Assembly (NCBI GenBank): GCA_021604405.1
Contig: BQJA01000024.1
Location: 1-40,885, forward strand
Direction: 5' to 3'
From: Nitrosomonas sp.
GTDB lineage: Bacteria > Pseudomonadota > Gammaproteobacteria > Burkholderiales > Nitrosomonadaceae
DNA: 40,885 bases
The notes beneath the pieces were generated by a model that worked only from the letters and a program-made list of their open reading frames with translations, ran no database searches and was not told the origin of the DNA. How positions within the stretch are numbered: the stretch's first letter is position 1; every line of letters starts with the position of its first letter. Made by a program: the position numbers and the translations under genes. Below, piece by piece: positions 18,928 to 29,606 of the stretch.

Positions 18928-19758
18928 CTAAACAACATCATTCACTGCAGCACAAACAGCGAACGCGTCCTTCGTCGCTTTTACATCATGCACCCGTATA
19001 ATTCTGGCGCCTTTAATGACAGCGAGCAAGGCCGCCGCGACACTTTCGTGAATTCGATAATCGACGGCATTGCCGGTAATTGCGCCTAACATGGATTTAC
19101 GCGAGAGACCCACCAACACCGGCACGCCCAGACTTAAAAACTTATCAAGACTGCGTAATAAGATAAGATTGTGCTCTAATGTTTTTCCAAAACCAAACCC
19201 AGGGTCAATGACCAGTCTTTTTTTCGAAATATCCTCGGTCTCCAATAAAGTCAAACGCTGTCGCAAGAAATCCATCACCTCATTGACAACATCAGTATAT
19301 TGCGGATTTCTCTGCATGCTGCGAGGTTCGCTTTGCATATGCATGAGGCAAATCAAGACATGTTCCGCTTCTTTCACCACCTCAATCGCGCCCGGTGCTC
19401 GAAGTGCGTTGACATCATTGACCATTGTTGCGCCGGCTTCGATTGCTTGCCGCATTACTTCCGGCTTGGACGTGTCAACAGAGACGGCAACATTCATGTC
19501 GGACAGCGCCTGGATAACGGGTATCACACGATTTAGTTCTTCTGCCACACTGACCGGCTCACTTCCCGGACGGGTGGATTCCCCGCCAATATCAAGAATA
19601 TCAACGCCTTCGTCTATTAAACGCTTTGCATGTTGAACGGCTTTATTAGCTGACGCATAAAGTCCGCCATCGGAGAAAGAATCGGGTGTTACATTAACAA
19701 CTCCCATAATGAGTGGATGGCCGGCGGAAAAAAGCTGATTATGCCGCAGTAAAGACAC
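18928..19758 (-). CDS. folP: Dihydropteroate synthase
   Basis: Condenses p-aminobenzoate with dihydropterin pyrophosphate in folate synthesis and is the sulfonamide target. Diagnostic motifs are [15 protein letters not shown] near the N-terminus, [10 protein letters not shown], and [12 protein letters not shown] near the C-terminus. The 276-residue length is normal. The gene lies between ftsH and glmM, but a strong hairpin terminator separates it from ftsH, so folP-glmM probably rely on readthrough or on their own promoter within the 113-base gap. Confidence 0.97.
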   Translation of the reverse strand: MSLLRHNQLFSAGHPLIMGVVNVTPDSFSDGGLYASANKAVQHAKRLIDEGVDILDIGGESTRPGSEPVSVAEELNRVIPVIQALSDMNVAVSVDTSKPEVMRQAIEAGATMVNDVNALRAPGAIEVVKEAEHVLICLMHMQSEPRSMQRNPQYTDVVNEVMDFLRQRLTLLETEDISKKRLVIDPGFGFGKTLEHNLILLRSLDKFLSLGVPVLVGLSRKSMLGAITGNAVDYRIHESVAAALLAVIKGARIIRVHDVKATKDAFAVCAAVNDVV

Positions 19759-19815
19759 TATGAAAGAAGGAATAGATAAGAAAAAACGGTGCTTAAAAGA
19801 AAATAATGAGGGTAT

Positions 19816-19865
19816 TACGAAAAAACAGGATACGATAATTAAACTACTGTTATCGTATCCTGTTT
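19816..19865 (-). terminator. Strong intrinsic terminator between ftsH and folP
   Basis: A perfect 16-base-pair stem (arms 19823-19838 and 19850-19865) with an 11-base loop is followed on the minus strand by T6. It starts seven bases after the ftsH stop. Although it lies inside the classical ftsH-folP-glmM order, it should reduce readthrough into folP. Confidence 0.88.
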
Positions 19866-19871
19866 ATTTTA

Positions 19872-21806
19872 CTAATCAGTCTCTTTTGCTATTTCCTGCG
19901 AAGTTCCCTTTGGTTCAGCAGCATCTGGCTCTGTTTCCGTGGATTCTTCATCTGAAGACGAATCGTCTTTTGCTGAGGAAGCCACAGTTTGCGGCGGTTT
20001 CGGTGGACGAGGCGGGCGACCATCCATAATATCCTTGATTTGGTCGCTATCAATCGTTTCCCACTCCAATAACGCTTTCGTCATAGCCTCAACTTTGTCT
20101 TTGTTTTCTTCAAGTAATTTGCGTGCCAGCGCATATTGCTCGTCAACAATACGACGGATCTCAGCATCCACTTTTTGCATGGTTTGTTCACTCATGTTTT
20201 TGTGAGTGGTAACCGAACGCCCGAGAAATACCTCGCCTTCATTTTCGCCATATACCATCGGACCAAGTGAATCGGTCATTCCCCATTGCGTAACCATTTG
20301 TCGGGCTAATTCCGTGGCGCGTTCAAAATCATTCGACGCACCGGTTGTCATTTGCTTCATAAATACTTCTTCTGCAATACGCCCACCAAACATCACGGCT
20401 AATTTCTGCAGAATTTCTTCCCGGTCCATGCTGAAACGATCTTCTGTCGGCAATTGCATGGTTACGCCCAACGCACGACCGCGCGGGATAATCGTCACTT
20501 TATGTACCGGATCCGTTTTAGGCAAAAGCATTGCCACCACTGCATGCCCGGATTCATGGTAAGCCGTATTACGCCGCTCATGTTCCGGCATAACCATTGA
20601 ACGCCGTTCTGCACCCATGAAAATTTTATCTTTGGCGCGTTCGAAATCATCCATATCCACCAGGCGCTTGTTACTGCGTGCCGCAAATAAAGCCGCTTCA
20701 TTGACTAAATTGGCCAGATCTGCACCGGACATTCCAGGTGTTCCGCGCGCAATAATATCGGCTTTCACATCCGGTGAAAGCGGCACTTTACGCATATGCA
20801 CATGAAGTATCTGCTCGCGTCCACGGATATCAGGAAGCGGCACTGTTACCTGCCGGTCAAAACGGCCCGGACGAAGTAATGCCGGATCAAGGACGTCAGG
20901 ACGGTTGGTTGCGGCAATGACAATAACACCCATTGCACCTTCAAAACCATCCATTTCAACCAGCAACTGATTTAACGTTTGTTCTCGCTCATCGTTACCA
21001 CCGCCCAGTCCGGCACCCCGTTGACGGCCAACTGCATCAATCTCGTCAATAAAGATAATGCAAGGCGCATGCTTCTTGGCTTGTTCAAACATGTCCCTAA
21101 CCCGCGACGCACCAACACCAACAAACATCTCAACGAAATCAGAACCAGAAATACTGAAAAACGGAACCCCTGCCTCGCCAGCAATGGCCCGGGCTAACAA
21201 CGTTTTACCAGTTCCTGGATTACCGACCATTAACACACCCCGCGGTATGCGACCACCCAGCTTCTGGAATTTGGTCGGGTCACGAAGAAATTCTACAAGT
21301 TCAGAGACTTCTTCTTTAGCTTCTTCACAACCCGCAACATCATTAAACGTTACTTGATTAGCGGATTTATCAAGCATACGCGCTTTACTTTTGCCAAATG
21401 AGAACGCGCCACCGCCACGTCCACCACCTTGCATTTGACGCATAAAGAAGATCCATACCGCAATCAGCAACAACATCGGGAACCAAGAAACAAAAATACT
21501 CATCAACATCGATGGCTCTTCTTCCGGCTTTGCTTCAATGATTACGCCGGCTTTCAGCAAGTCACTCACTAACCACGGGTCAGTTGGCGAAAATGTTGTA
21601 AATTTTCTACCATCAGACTTAGTTCCTCTTAAAGTACGCCCCTCGATAACAACCTTGGAGATCCGCCCTTGATTCATTTCATTTATGAATTCGGAATACT
21701 CCATCGTCGTCTGTTGAGGTTGGCGCACACTAAACTGGTTAAATACTGTCATCAGTACCAGTGCAATTACCAGCCAAATGGCCATGTTTTTAATTAAATT
21801 ATTCAA
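19872..21806 (-). CDS. ftsH: ATP-dependent zinc metalloprotease FtsH
   Basis: Membrane-anchored AAA+ protease that degrades misfolded membrane proteins and regulators such as LpxC and sigma-32. The 644-residue chain has two N-terminal transmembrane segments (about 8-24 and 100-122) around a periplasmic loop. The AAA module has Walker A GNPGTGKT at 195-202, Walker B IIFIDE at about 250-255 and the second region of homology around RPGRFD. The zinc site is His417-Glu418-x-x-His421. The C-terminus is acidic and proline-rich (RPPRPPKPP), as usual. It lies downstream of rlmE, as in E. coli. Confidence 0.98.
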   Translation of the reverse strand: MNNLIKNMAIWLVIALVLMTVFNQFSVRQPQQTTMEYSEFINEMNQGRISKVVIEGRTLRGTKSDGRKFTTFSPTDPWLVSDLLKAGVIIEAKPEEEPSMLMSIFVSWFPMLLLIAVWIFFMRQMQGGGRGGGAFSFGKSKARMLDKSANQVTFNDVAGCEEAKEEVSELVEFLRDPTKFQKLGGRIPRGVLMVGNPGTGKTLLARAIAGEAGVPFFSISGSDFVEMFVGVGASRVRDMFEQAKKHAPCIIFIDEIDAVGRQRGAGLGGGNDEREQTLNQLLVEMDGFEGAMGVIVIAATNRPDVLDPALLRPGRFDRQVTVPLPDIRGREQILHVHMRKVPLSPDVKADIIARGTPGMSGADLANLVNEAALFAARSNKRLVDMDDFERAKDKIFMGAERRSMVMPEHERRNTAYHESGHAVVAMLLPKTDPVHKVTIIPRGRALGVTMQLPTEDRFSMDREEILQKLAVMFGGRIAEEVFMKQMTTGASNDFERATELARQMVTQWGMTDSLGPMVYGENEGEVFLGRSVTTHKNMSEQTMQKVDAEIRRIVDEQYALARKLLEENKDKVEAMTKALLEWETIDSDQIKDIMDGRPPRPPKPPQTVASSAKDDSSSDEESTETEPDAAEPKGTSQEIAKETD

Positions 21807-21965
21807 AATAGCTCCTCGGTTTACACCTTCTCATTCCCATAAATTCTATTCTAACCCTATTTTGTAAAATATAACAGAATAGTTCAGGTATGGTTCAATA
21901 ATTAAGAATTATAAGTTCGTTTGTTTAATTGTTTGACTGCATTCGCCCATTCTTGTAATAAAATA

Positions 21966-22583
21966 TTATTTTTTCCCTAAGCCCAGCAAATATAATTCCT
22001 TGCTGCGATCACGAGACGCTTTTGGTTTTCGTACCACTACCTGCTGAAACCCTGTGCGCATTGAATGAACCAACTGATCAAAATCACGCCCCTGAAAAAC
22101 TTTGACAAGGAAATTTCCACCAAGTTTCAGTCTCTCCATCGAGAATGCCAACGCTAATTCAGCCAAATGGATGCTACGTGCCTGGTCACTTACTTCAATA
22201 CCACTTACATTGGGGGACATATCTGAAATAACAAGATCCACCGGACAATTCGCCAATTTTTCCTCGAGCGCATTAAGAATGCACGCTTCCCTGAAATCAC
22301 CCTGGATAAAATCTACACTTTGCAGCGGTGCCATATCTAACAGATCCAATGCAATAACTTTACCCTTCCGGCCCGTCATTTGCGCGGCCACCTGCGACCA
22401 ACTGCCTGGCGCCGCCCCCAGATCAACGACGACCATCCCAGGTTTGAATAACTGGTTACGCGTAGCAATTTCCAGCAACTTATAGGCTGCGCGAGAGCGG
22501 TAGCCATCCTTCTTCGCTTGTTTAACGTAAAAATCGCTAACATGCTCTTTCATCCACGTTTTACTGGTTTTGGCATGTTTCAT
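21966..22583 (-). CDS. rlmE: 23S rRNA 2'-O-ribose methyltransferase (U2552)
   Basis: SAM-dependent methyltransferase that modifies the A-loop of 23S rRNA (U2552 in E. coli) and promotes 50S assembly. The 205-residue protein has the SAM loop [13 protein letters not shown] and the catalytic K-D-K-E tetrad: Lys35 in RAAYKLLE, Asp121 in ISDMSPN, Lys161 in LVKVFQG and Glu196 in KELYLL. No strong Shine-Dalgarno precedes the ATG. It is divergent from yhbY with only 30 bases between the start codons, and is followed by ftsH after 159 bases. Confidence 0.96.
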   Translation of the reverse strand: MKHAKTSKTWMKEHVSDFYVKQAKKDGYRSRAAYKLLEIATRNQLFKPGMVVVDLGAAPGSWSQVAAQMTGRKGKVIALDLLDMAPLQSVDFIQGDFREACILNALEEKLANCPVDLVISDMSPNVSGIEVSDQARSIHLAELALAFSMERLKLGGNFLVKVFQGRDFDQLVHSMRTGFQQVVVRKPKASRDRSKELYLLGLGKK

Positions 22584-22613
22584 CGTATAGAATTACGTCT
22601 TTTAAGAAAATTT

Positions 22614-22967
22614 ATGCTATCAATTACCACATCAAAACGCCGCGCGCTCACCGCGCGTGCGCACACGATACATCCAATTGTCATGATTGGAAAATCTGGT
22701 TTATCGGCGGGTGTTATTGGGGAGCTGGACCGGGGACTTTCAAGTCACGAATTAATTAAAATTAAAGTGCAGATCGACGATCACGGCGCAAGAGAAGACA
22801 TCCTTGAGAAAATTTGCCGACAACTGAATGCTGTTCCTATTAAGCACATTGGTAAAATTTTGATCATATACCGGCCTAAACCAGAGGAAACGGACGCAAA
22901 ACCAATTTCCCCATTACGCAAAAAAAAGCTCGAGCCACGCCGTACTAAGCGCAGCTACCAAACTTGA
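22614..22967 (+). CDS. yhbY: YhbY-family CRM-domain RNA-binding protein
   Basis: A small protein of 117 residues with the CRM (CRS1-YhbY) RNA-binding domain. It binds pre-50S ribosomal particles in E. coli. The core is TARAHTIHPIVMIGKSGLSAGVIGELDRGL, with the GxxG-type loop GKSGLS, followed by the HELIKIKV strand. The C-terminal tail is very basic (RKKKLEPRRTKRSYQ), longer than in the 97-residue E. coli protein. The frame is open to 22518 inside rlmE, but the ATG at 22614 gives the usual N-terminus. It points toward greA. Confidence 0.93.
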   Translation: MLSITTSKRRALTARAHTIHPIVMIGKSGLSAGVIGELDRGLSSHELIKIKVQIDDHGAREDILEKICRQLNAVPIKHIGKILIIYRPKPEETDAKPISPLRKKKLEPRRTKRSYQT

Positions 22968-23003
22968 TGCGATACCATCGACTTAGACATCAAATGCGCA
23001 GGT

Positions 23004-23480
23004 TTAAATATACTTGATATCCAGAATTTCATATTCACGAATACCTCCAGGCGCCTGAACTTCGGCGATATCACCCTGATATTTTCCAATCAGCGCGCGT
23101 GATATCGGCGAGCTGATTGAAATTTTCCCCACTTTAATATTAGCTTCATCATCACCAACGATCTGGTAAGTAACCGCCTCGCCATTTTGCAGATCTTCCA
23201 ACTCCACGGTAGCACCGAATACACACGCACCATCAGCATTAATCTGCTCCGGATCGATAATCTGTGCATTGGACAATTTATTTTCCAATTCCACAATCCG
23301 CCCTTCAATAAAGCCTTGTTTTTCCTTAGCTGCATCATACTCTGCATTCTCAGAAAGGTCGCCATGAGAGCGAGCTTCCGCAATTGCTGCAATAACAGCA
23401 GGACGTTGGACGGTTTTCAATTCATGTAGTTCGTTGCGCAACGCTTCTGCGCCTGCGACAGTTAATGGAATTGTGCTCAC
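23004..23480 (-). CDS. greA: Transcription elongation factor GreA
   Basis: Binds the RNA polymerase secondary channel and stimulates cleavage of backtracked RNA. The 158-residue length is exact for the family. The N-terminal coiled coil carries the acidic tip [15 protein letters not shown], with the Asp and Glu that coordinate the catalytic metal. The C-terminal domain ends with [14 protein letters not shown] and an EYEILDI strand. It lies 74 bases downstream of carB on the same strand, a common carAB-greA linkage. Confidence 0.97.
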   Translation of the reverse strand: MSTIPLTVAGAEALRNELHELKTVQRPAVIAAIAEARSHGDLSENAEYDAAKEKQGFIEGRIVELENKLSNAQIIDPEQINADGACVFGATVELEDLQNGEAVTYQIVGDDEANIKVGKISISSPISRALIGKYQGDIAEVQAPGGIREYEILDIKYI

Positions 23481-23554
23481 AATTGAGTTTACCCTTCAAA
23501 TATTATTTTGTTTAATATTACAACGGTGACAAAAAGATGTTTTAACTTTTTCTT

Positions 23555-26500
23555 CTAGGAATGAAGTTTCTGCAAGTTATAAGCTTGCAATTCCTTCATG
23601 TTGGTCATGCCGACACACGCAGCGCGTGCGCCTGCTAATGTAGTGTAACATGTAACGCCAGCTTCAAGCGCGGCATGACGAATTGAATATGAATCACGAA
23701 TCGCGCTACGTTTGTTTGAAACCGTATTAACAATAAGTTCAATTTCACCATTTTTGATCATATCCACAATGTGCGGGCGGCCTTCTGCAACTTTATTGAC
23801 AGCACACACATTCAAGCCTGCATCATTCAACACCGCAGCAGTCCCCCGCGTCGCGTAAAGTGCAAAACCGAGTTTTGCAAGATCCTGGGCGATTTCTATC
23901 GCTTGAAGCTTATCGGAACCACGGACACTGATAAATATTCTACCTGATTCAGGCAACCGTATGCCTGTTGCCAGTTGAGATTTGATAAATGCTTCGGCAA
24001 ACGTATTTCCAACGCCCATAACTTCGCCCGTCGACTTCATTTCAGGGCCAAGAATCGTATCAACACCAGCAAGCTTAATAAAGGGAAATACCGCTTCCTT
24101 AACAGAAAAATGGGACGGAACAACTTCTTTGGTCAAGCCCTGACTGACCAGCGATATTCCGACCATGCACCGCGCTGCAATTTTAGCCAATGGCAAGCCA
24201 GTTGCTTTCGAAACAAAAGGAACAGTCCGCGATGCGCGTGGATTAACTTCCAATACATACACAGCATCATCCTGAATTGCAAATTGCACATTCATCAGCC
24301 CCACAACATTTAATTCACGTGCCATTGCGCCGGTCTGGCGCCGCAGTTCATCACGAACAACAGCAAGCAAATTAAAAGGTGGCAATGAGCATGCAGAGTC
24401 GCCGGAATGTACACCCGCTTGCTCGATATGTTCCATAATGCCGCCGATCAGCACCGTCTCGCCATCGTATACAGCGTCAATATCAACTTCTGTGGCGTTA
24501 TTGAGAAAATGATCCAACAATACAGGCGAATCATTGGAAACATTGACGGCCTTGCGCATATAATTTTCCAAATCACCTCGCTCATGAACAATTTCCATCG
24601 CACGTCCCCCCAAGACATAACTGGGTCTGACTACCAACGGATAGCCAATTTCATCTGCAGCAGCAAGTGCCGCTTGCGGATTGCGCGCCGTTCGATTCGG
24701 GGGTTGTTTCAAACCAAGCTTATGAAGCATTTTTTGGAAGCGTTCACGATCTTCAGCACAATCAATCATATCAGGGCTGGTCCCGATAATTGGCACGCCA
24801 TTTGCCGCCAGATCGCGCGCAAGTTTCAGCGGTGTTTGTCCGCCATATTGCACAATAACGCCACACGGTCTTTCCACTGCCACGATTTCAAGCACATCCT
24901 CCAAAGTCAGCGGCTCAAAATACAGCCGATCGGAAGTATCATAATCAGTTGACACCGTTTCCGGATTACAGTTGACCATGATGGTTTCAAAACCATCTTC
25001 ACGCAGCGCCAGTGCGGCATGAACGCAACAATAATCAAACTCAATGCCTTGTCCGATACGATTCGGGCCGCCACCCAATACGATGATCTTCTTTTTATCA
25101 TTGGGATTCGCTTCGCACTCATCCTCGTAAGTGGAATACATGTAAGCGGTACTGGTAGCAAATTCGGCAGCACAAGTGTCAACACGTTTGAATACAGGGC
25201 GCAAACCGGTTTCATGACGTTTTGCACGGACTGCCGCTTGCCCGGTACCTAACAATTTTGCCAGACGCCGATCAGAAAAACCGCTACGTTTTAGTTTACG
25301 CAAGCTATTCACATCCAATCTATCTAATTTTTGCCCGGCAAGCGTTTGCTCTTGCCGGACCAGATCTTCAATTTGTGATAGAAACCAGGGATCGATTTGT
25401 GTGAATTCTTGAATTTTATCAAACGCCACCGCGCAGCGAAAAGCATCAGCAAGATACCAGATACGATCTGCACCCGGGTTACCTAACTCGGATTTAATAA
25501 TTTCAATATCCGTCGTTTTTTCATCCAAACCATCGACACCCGTTTCCAGTGCACGCAGAGCTTTTTGCAATGACTCTTGAAACGTACGGCCGATGGCCAT
25601 CACTTCACCCACTGATTTCATTTGAGTGGTCAGACGATCATTGGCCTGTGGAAATTTTTCAAAAGCAAAACGGGGAATTTTGGTTACAACATAATCGATT
25701 GTCGGCTCAAATGAAGCAGGCGTTACACCGCCCGTTATATCGTTGCCAAGTTCGTCAAGGGTATACCCGACCGCGAGCTTAGCGGCTATTTTAGCAATTG
25801 GAAAACCCGTCGCTTTTGAAGCTAGCGCGGAAGAACGCGACACGCGTGGATTCATTTCAATGACCAACATACGGCCATTTTTTGGATTAATCGCAAATTG
25901 CACATTTGAACCACCCGTCTCGACACCAATTTCACGTAATACTGCGATTGATGCATTACGCATCAGCTGGTATTCCTTGTCAGTCAGTGTTTGTGCTGGC
26001 GCAACCGTAATCGAATCACCCGTATGAACACCCATAGGATCAAGATTTTCAATCGAACAGATGATAATACAGTTATCCTGCTTGTCACGGACCACCTCCA
26101 TCTCAAATTCTTTCCAGCCAATTACCGATTCTTCAATTAACAACTCTTTAGTAGGTGATGCATCCAGTCCACGCCTGCAGATTTCTACAAATTCTTCACG
26201 ATTATAAGCAATACCACCACCACTCCCGCCCATCGTGAAAGATGGGCGAATAATCGCCGGATAACCAACCATTGCTTGGACTTGCAATGCTTCTTCCATA
26301 CTGTGTGCGACTGCTGAACGCGCTGAGCTCAATCCAATCCGTGACATGGCCTGCTTAAATTTTTCGCGATCTTCGGCCTTATCGATCGCTTCGCGCGATG
26401 CGCCGATCATGTCGACGCCATGTTTCTCCAATACTCCATGTTTAACCAGATCCAACGCACAGTTTAAGGCTGTTTGGCCTCCCATCGTCGGCAATAATGC

Positions 26501-26752
26501 GTCAGGGTGTTCAAGTGCAATGACTTTTTCCACCATGCGCCAGGTTATGGGTTCGATATACGTTGCGTCCGCCATTTCAGGGTCAGTCATAATGGTAGCG
26601 GGATTGGAGTTAACCAGAATGACGCGATAGCCTTCCTCACGTAACGCCTTGCAGGCTTGCGCACCGGAATAATCAAATTCACAAGCCTGGCCGATGATAA
26701 TCGGACCAGCGCCGATAATTAGGATTGATTTAATATCGGTACGTTTAGGCAT
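23555..26752 (-). CDS. carB: Carbamoyl-phosphate synthase large subunit
   Basis: Forms carbamoyl phosphate from bicarbonate, ammonia (from CarA) and two ATP for pyrimidine and arginine synthesis. The 1,065-residue chain has the expected duplicated ATP-grasp halves. The first starts [22 protein letters not shown], and the second repeats the pattern at [15 protein letters not shown] with [10 protein letters not shown]. The last part (about 930-1065) is the allosteric MGS-like domain ([19 protein letters not shown]). No catalytic deviation was noticed. It is preceded by carA at 51 bases and followed by greA. Confidence 0.98.
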   Translation of the reverse strand: MPKRTDIKSILIIGAGPIIIGQACEFDYSGAQACKALREEGYRVILVNSNPATIMTDPEMADATYIEPITWRMVEKVIALEHPDALLPTMGGQTALNCALDLVKHGVLEKHGVDMIGASREAIDKAEDREKFKQAMSRIGLSSARSAVAHSMEEALQVQAMVGYPAIIRPSFTMGGSGGGIAYNREEFVEICRRGLDASPTKELLIEESVIGWKEFEMEVVRDKQDNCIIICSIENLDPMGVHTGDSITVAPAQTLTDKEYQLMRNASIAVLREIGVETGGSNVQFAINPKNGRMLVIEMNPRVSRSSALASKATGFPIAKIAAKLAVGYTLDELGNDITGGVTPASFEPTIDYVVTKIPRFAFEKFPQANDRLTTQMKSVGEVMAIGRTFQESLQKALRALETGVDGLDEKTTDIEIIKSELGNPGADRIWYLADAFRCAVAFDKIQEFTQIDPWFLSQIEDLVRQEQTLAGQKLDRLDVNSLRKLKRSGFSDRRLAKLLGTGQAAVRAKRHETGLRPVFKRVDTCAAEFATSTAYMYSTYEDECEANPNDKKKIIVLGGGPNRIGQGIEFDYCCVHAALALREDGFETIMVNCNPETVSTDYDTSDRLYFEPLTLEDVLEIVAVERPCGVIVQYGGQTPLKLARDLAANGVPIIGTSPDMIDCAEDRERFQKMLHKLGLKQPPNRTARNPQAALAAADEIGYPLVVRPSYVLGGRAMEIVHERGDLENYMRKAVNVSNDSPVLLDHFLNNATEVDIDAVYDGETVLIGGIMEHIEQAGVHSGDSACSLPPFNLLAVVRDELRRQTGAMARELNVVGLMNVQFAIQDDAVYVLEVNPRASRTVPFVSKATGLPLAKIAARCMVGISLVSQGLTKEVVPSHFSVKEAVFPFIKLAGVDTILGPEMKSTGEVMGVGNTFAEAFIKSQLATGIRLPESGRIFISVRGSDKLQAIEIAQDLAKLGFALYATRGTAAVLNDAGLNVCAVNKVAEGRPHIVDMIKNGEIELIVNTVSNKRSAIRDSYSIRHAALEAGVTCYTTLAGARAACVGMTNMKELQAYNLQKLHS

Positions 26753-26803
26753 ATATTTCTAGCTGGAAAATTTGTGGAATTGAGTAAAATTCATTTACTT
26801 ATA

Positions 26804-27946
26804 TTAATCTCTGTAGCGTTTCATCATTTCAATAAACCGATCAAATAGATAATCCGCTTCATGTGGCCCCGGACTGGCTTCCGGATGACCTTGAAAGCAG
26901 AAGACCGGCTTGTCGGTTAACTCAAATCCTTGCAGACTGCCGTCGAATAAAGAGGTATGCGTTATCCGAGCATTATTTGGTAACGTGTCAACATCAACCA
27001 TAAAACCATGGTTCTGGCTGGTAATCATTACTCGCCCATTTTCAGTATCTGCGACCGGGTGATTCGCGCCATGATGACCAAATTTCATTTTGACGGTTCG
27101 GGCGCCGCAGGCTAAGGCCAACAACTGATGGCCCAAGCAAATGCCAAAAACCGGAATATTTTTTTCCAGAAGCTGCCTGATTGCAGTAATTGCATAATCA
27201 CATGGTTCAGGATCACCAGGCCCATTAGAAAGAAATACGCCATCGGGATCGGTAGCCAGTATTTCATTAACAGTTGTTTGAGCGGGATAGACCGTCACAT
27301 GACAACCACGCTGCACAAATTTACGCAAGATATTCCGCTTTACGCCAAAATCATAAGCGGCAACATGAAAGGTATGATTTTTCGGCATTTGATGGCCAGA
27401 CTCCAGCGTCCACTCACCTTCTGTCCAGTGATACGGCTGATTGCAACTGACTACTTTAGCAAGATCCATACCCGTCAATCCAGGAAATTCCCTTGCCCGA
27501 ACAAAAGCCTCTTCCTCATTAATTGTCCCCGCCATAATACAGCCGGATTGCGCGCCTTTCTCCCGCAATATGCGCGTAAGCCTGCGCGTATCAATTTCAG
27601 CAATTGCAACGACATTCTGGTCCTGAAGATATTCGGGCAATGTCTGCGTCTGCCGCCAATTACTCGACATCAACGGTAAATCCCGGATCACTAAACCGGC
27701 AGCAAAGATCCGGCCGGTATTACCAGACTCAATATCTTCAAAATTTGTACCAGTATTACCCACATGCGGGTAAGTGAGCGTAATGATTTGCCGGCAATAG
27801 GATGGATCCGTCAGAATTTCCTGATAACCGGTCATGGCGGTATTAAATGCTACTTCGCCGACACTAAATCCCGCCGCTCCAATAGAAACGCCGCGAAAAA
27901 TTGTGCCATCAGCGAGTGCGAGGACAGCTTTCGGGCGTAGTGACAC
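26804..27946 (-). CDS. carA: Carbamoyl-phosphate synthase small subunit
   Basis: Glutaminase subunit that delivers ammonia to CarB. The catalytic triad is Cys270 in FGICLGHQL with His354 and Glu356 in QGHPEASPG, matching E. coli Cys269, His353 and Glu355. The frame is open to an ATG at 27976. However, AAGGAG at 27953-27958 lies six bases before a GTG at 27946, and this start yields 380 residues against 382 in E. coli, while the ATG has no ribosome-binding site. I therefore chose the GTG. An A+T-rich -10 box lies upstream. Confidence 0.95.
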   Translation of the reverse strand: MSLRPKAVLALADGTIFRGVSIGAAGFSVGEVAFNTAMTGYQEILTDPSYCRQIITLTYPHVGNTGTNFEDIESGNTGRIFAAGLVIRDLPLMSSNWRQTQTLPEYLQDQNVVAIAEIDTRRLTRILREKGAQSGCIMAGTINEEEAFVRAREFPGLTGMDLAKVVSCNQPYHWTEGEWTLESGHQMPKNHTFHVAAYDFGVKRNILRKFVQRGCHVTVYPAQTTVNEILATDPDGVFLSNGPGDPEPCDYAITAIRQLLEKNIPVFGICLGHQLLALACGARTVKMKFGHHGANHPVADTENGRVMITSQNHGFMVDVDTLPNNARITHTSLFDGSLQGFELTDKPVFCFQGHPEASPGPHEADYLFDRFIEMMKRYRD

Positions 27947-28023
27947 AGATAACTCCTTGGAATACTGATCAGACATGAGAATGGGGCAGGCAGTACATGG
28001 TCACCTTTACCCTTGCTTATAAA

Positions 28024-28052
28024 ATTATACGTGAAAAAGTACTGCGATTCCA
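28024..28052 (-). promoter_or_regulatory. Probable carAB promoter
   Basis: On the minus strand a perfect TATAAT lies at 28029-28024. A weak -35 candidate TGGAAT lies at 28052-28047, with a 17-base spacer. The leader to the GTG at 27946 would be about 70 bases. No ArgR or PurR-like site was confidently recognised. Confidence 0.42.
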
Positions 28053-28105
28053 TGAAATACGGGCTTGTTAATTTATCGACATACCGGCAGGTCATTATTA
28101 GACGG

Positions 28106-28225
28106 CCATAAACAACTTATTAGCGCTGAAACTGCATGCTGATAAAATTTGCGCCTGGAATCGTGGCAGATCACTGCAATGTTGGCAAGCCGGTTGATTA
28201 GTCGATAAAAGATCTCGACATACCC
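28106..28225 (-). pseudogene. Possible IS5-type transposase C-terminal relic
   Basis: A 40-residue stretch in a short open frame (28073-28279, minus strand) follows the pattern of the DDE transposase C-terminus of IS5-type elements. VE-x-FY-RL is followed by N-IA, then SRRKFYQ-x-A-x-SAL-I, comparable to VERFFxRLKxxxRIATRYD...RNFxxA. There is no DDE core, no inverted repeat and no upstream coding sequence left. It may be chance similarity; I offer it as a decayed insertion-sequence tail. Confidence 0.28.
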
Positions 28226-28457
28226 CTGGCACCCAGGGTGGTTACAGCAAGTATCATGGCAACTTATTCCCTTTTGCATCTATACTTTACACTGTTAAAA
28301 AACTTTACATATGTGAGCGCATATTGTCGGCATATTTGACTACAATGACTGCTGCGTAGCCAGCAACCACAGAAAGCTGAGACGCAAGCAGCAAACATTT
28401 TAGTGATGCAAAATACTTCGCCGTTGCAATAAAAAACCGGAAAACGAGGTCATGCTT

Positions 28458-29204
28458 ATGAGCCAGGTCTACTGTCGTTTTTACAAAGAACTTAATGACT
28501 TTGTTACGCCAGCATTACGCCACACAGAAATTAATCACGATTTAGACCGGAAAGCATCAGTTAAGGATATCATCGAATCCTTTGGTGTCCCGCATACTGA
28601 AGTTGCCTTGATTCTAGTGAATGAAGTTTCCGTGGACTTCACCTATATTGCACAGGATGGCGATGTCATACGCGTTTACCCTTCATTGGTATACATTGAT
28701 GCAAAGCAGATGCAGCAGCTTCGCCCGGAACCATTACCCATACCAAAATATGTCATAGACGCCAACCTTGGACGGTTAGCCCGTTACTTAAGATTATTGG
28801 GTTTTGACTGTCTTTACCGAAATGACTACAGCGATGAAATGGTTGCTAAAATTTCGAGTGAAGACGAACGAATGGTGCTCACTCGTGATCGCTCCTTACT
28901 ACAACGTAAGATTATCGTTTACGGATATTTTGTTCGCGCATCGACACCCAGAATTCAGGTTCACGAAGTCCTGAAAAAATTTGACTTATTTCATTTAATT
29001 GCGCCACTTTCTCGTTGTACGCGCTGCAATGGTAAACTGAGAAAAATTTCGAAAGAAAAAATCGAACATCGGCTGCAGCCGTTAACAAAGCGGTATTACA
29101 ACAATTTCCTGATCTGCGCGGAGTGCGGCCAGATCTACTGGCAGGGCAGTCATTATGAACGCACAATACATTTAGTCGATAAATTTAAGGTAGGCGGCGA
29201 GTGA
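28458..29204 (+). CDS. Mut7-C RNase-domain protein with N-terminal ubiquitin-like domain
   Basis: A 248-residue cytosolic protein. Residues 1-77 form a ubiquitin/ThiS-like domain (VYCRFYKELNDFV, ending QDGDVIRVYP), and residues 97-183 form the Mut7-C PIN-like RNase domain, with Asp101 in YVIDANLGRLARYLRLLG and Asp144 in LTRDRSLL as likely metal ligands. The C-terminus has a zinc ribbon, Cys187-x-x-Cys190 and Cys220-x-x-Cys223. The domain order is the known Mut7-C ubiquitin plus Mut7-C RNase architecture. The cellular RNA target is unknown. The frame opens at ATG 28452, but GAGG at 28446-28449 is better spaced for the ATG at 28458. It converges with the adhesin-E-like gene. Confidence 0.87.
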   Translation: MSQVYCRFYKELNDFVTPALRHTEINHDLDRKASVKDIIESFGVPHTEVALILVNEVSVDFTYIAQDGDVIRVYPSLVYIDAKQMQQLRPEPLPIPKYVIDANLGRLARYLRLLGFDCLYRNDYSDEMVAKISSEDERMVLTRDRSLLQRKIIVYGYFVRASTPRIQVHEVLKKFDLFHLIAPLSRCTRCNGKLRKISKEKIEHRLQPLTKRYYNNFLICAECGQIYWQGSHYERTIHLVDKFKVGGE

Positions 29205-29207
29205 TAA

Positions 29208-29606
29208 TCAAGATGTTGGACTTGCGCATACCGCATCAGCGATTTGACTGAAAATTGAATTTGCCGGATAAACAGACCACTCCTTTAATTTGTCATGTTG
29301 CGCGCCGATTACGTCGCCAGTCGCCATTTCATCGGTGTAGAGAAGCATCGTATATGACCTGGCCCTGTCTTCCTTACAATCCAATTCATAAAAAGATTTT
29401 ACTGAGCGATACCCGCCTGTTTGCTCCTCGCCATAGCTGGTGAGTATCCAGACTTTTTTAAAGCGGCCATTGTTTTTTATGGACGCTGGATCATAATAAT
29501 GGACATCCTTTTGATCAGGACCGGCATCCATCATTACCCACTCAGCTTTCACTGGCGCGATAACAAACAGCAAAATAATTGCTGGCAAAAAAATGTTCTT
29601 GAACAT
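29208..29606 (-). CDS. Surface-adhesin protein E-like secreted protein
   Basis: A 132-residue protein with a clear signal peptide (MFKNIFLPAIILLFVIAPVKA, cleavage after about residue 21). The mature part starts EWVMMDAGPDQKDVHYYDPASI and continues KVWILTSYGEEQ, with a C-terminal pair of cysteines (Cys76 region DCKED and AVCASP). This matches the small Adhesin_E-like family, common in betaproteobacteria and usually annotated only as surface-adhesin protein E. An adhesive role is by family name only and is not supported by local context. It ends three bases from the convergent Mut7-C gene. Confidence 0.72.
   Translation of the reverse strand: MFKNIFLPAIILLFVIAPVKAEWVMMDAGPDQKDVHYYDPASIKNNGRFKKVWILTSYGEEQTGGYRSVKSFYELDCKEDRARSYTMLLYTDEMATGDVIGAQHDKLKEWSVYPANSIFSQIADAVCASPTS

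Noticed and set aside
19070-19636. 188-codon frame antisense to folP
   Set aside because: Shadow frame; folP motifs are all intact on the other strand.
24407-24952. 181-codon frame antisense to carB
   Set aside because: Shadow frame inside an intact carB coding sequence.
27128-27679. 183-codon frame antisense to carA
   Set aside because: Shadow of a conserved gene in the opposite frame; no ribosome-binding site or domain.
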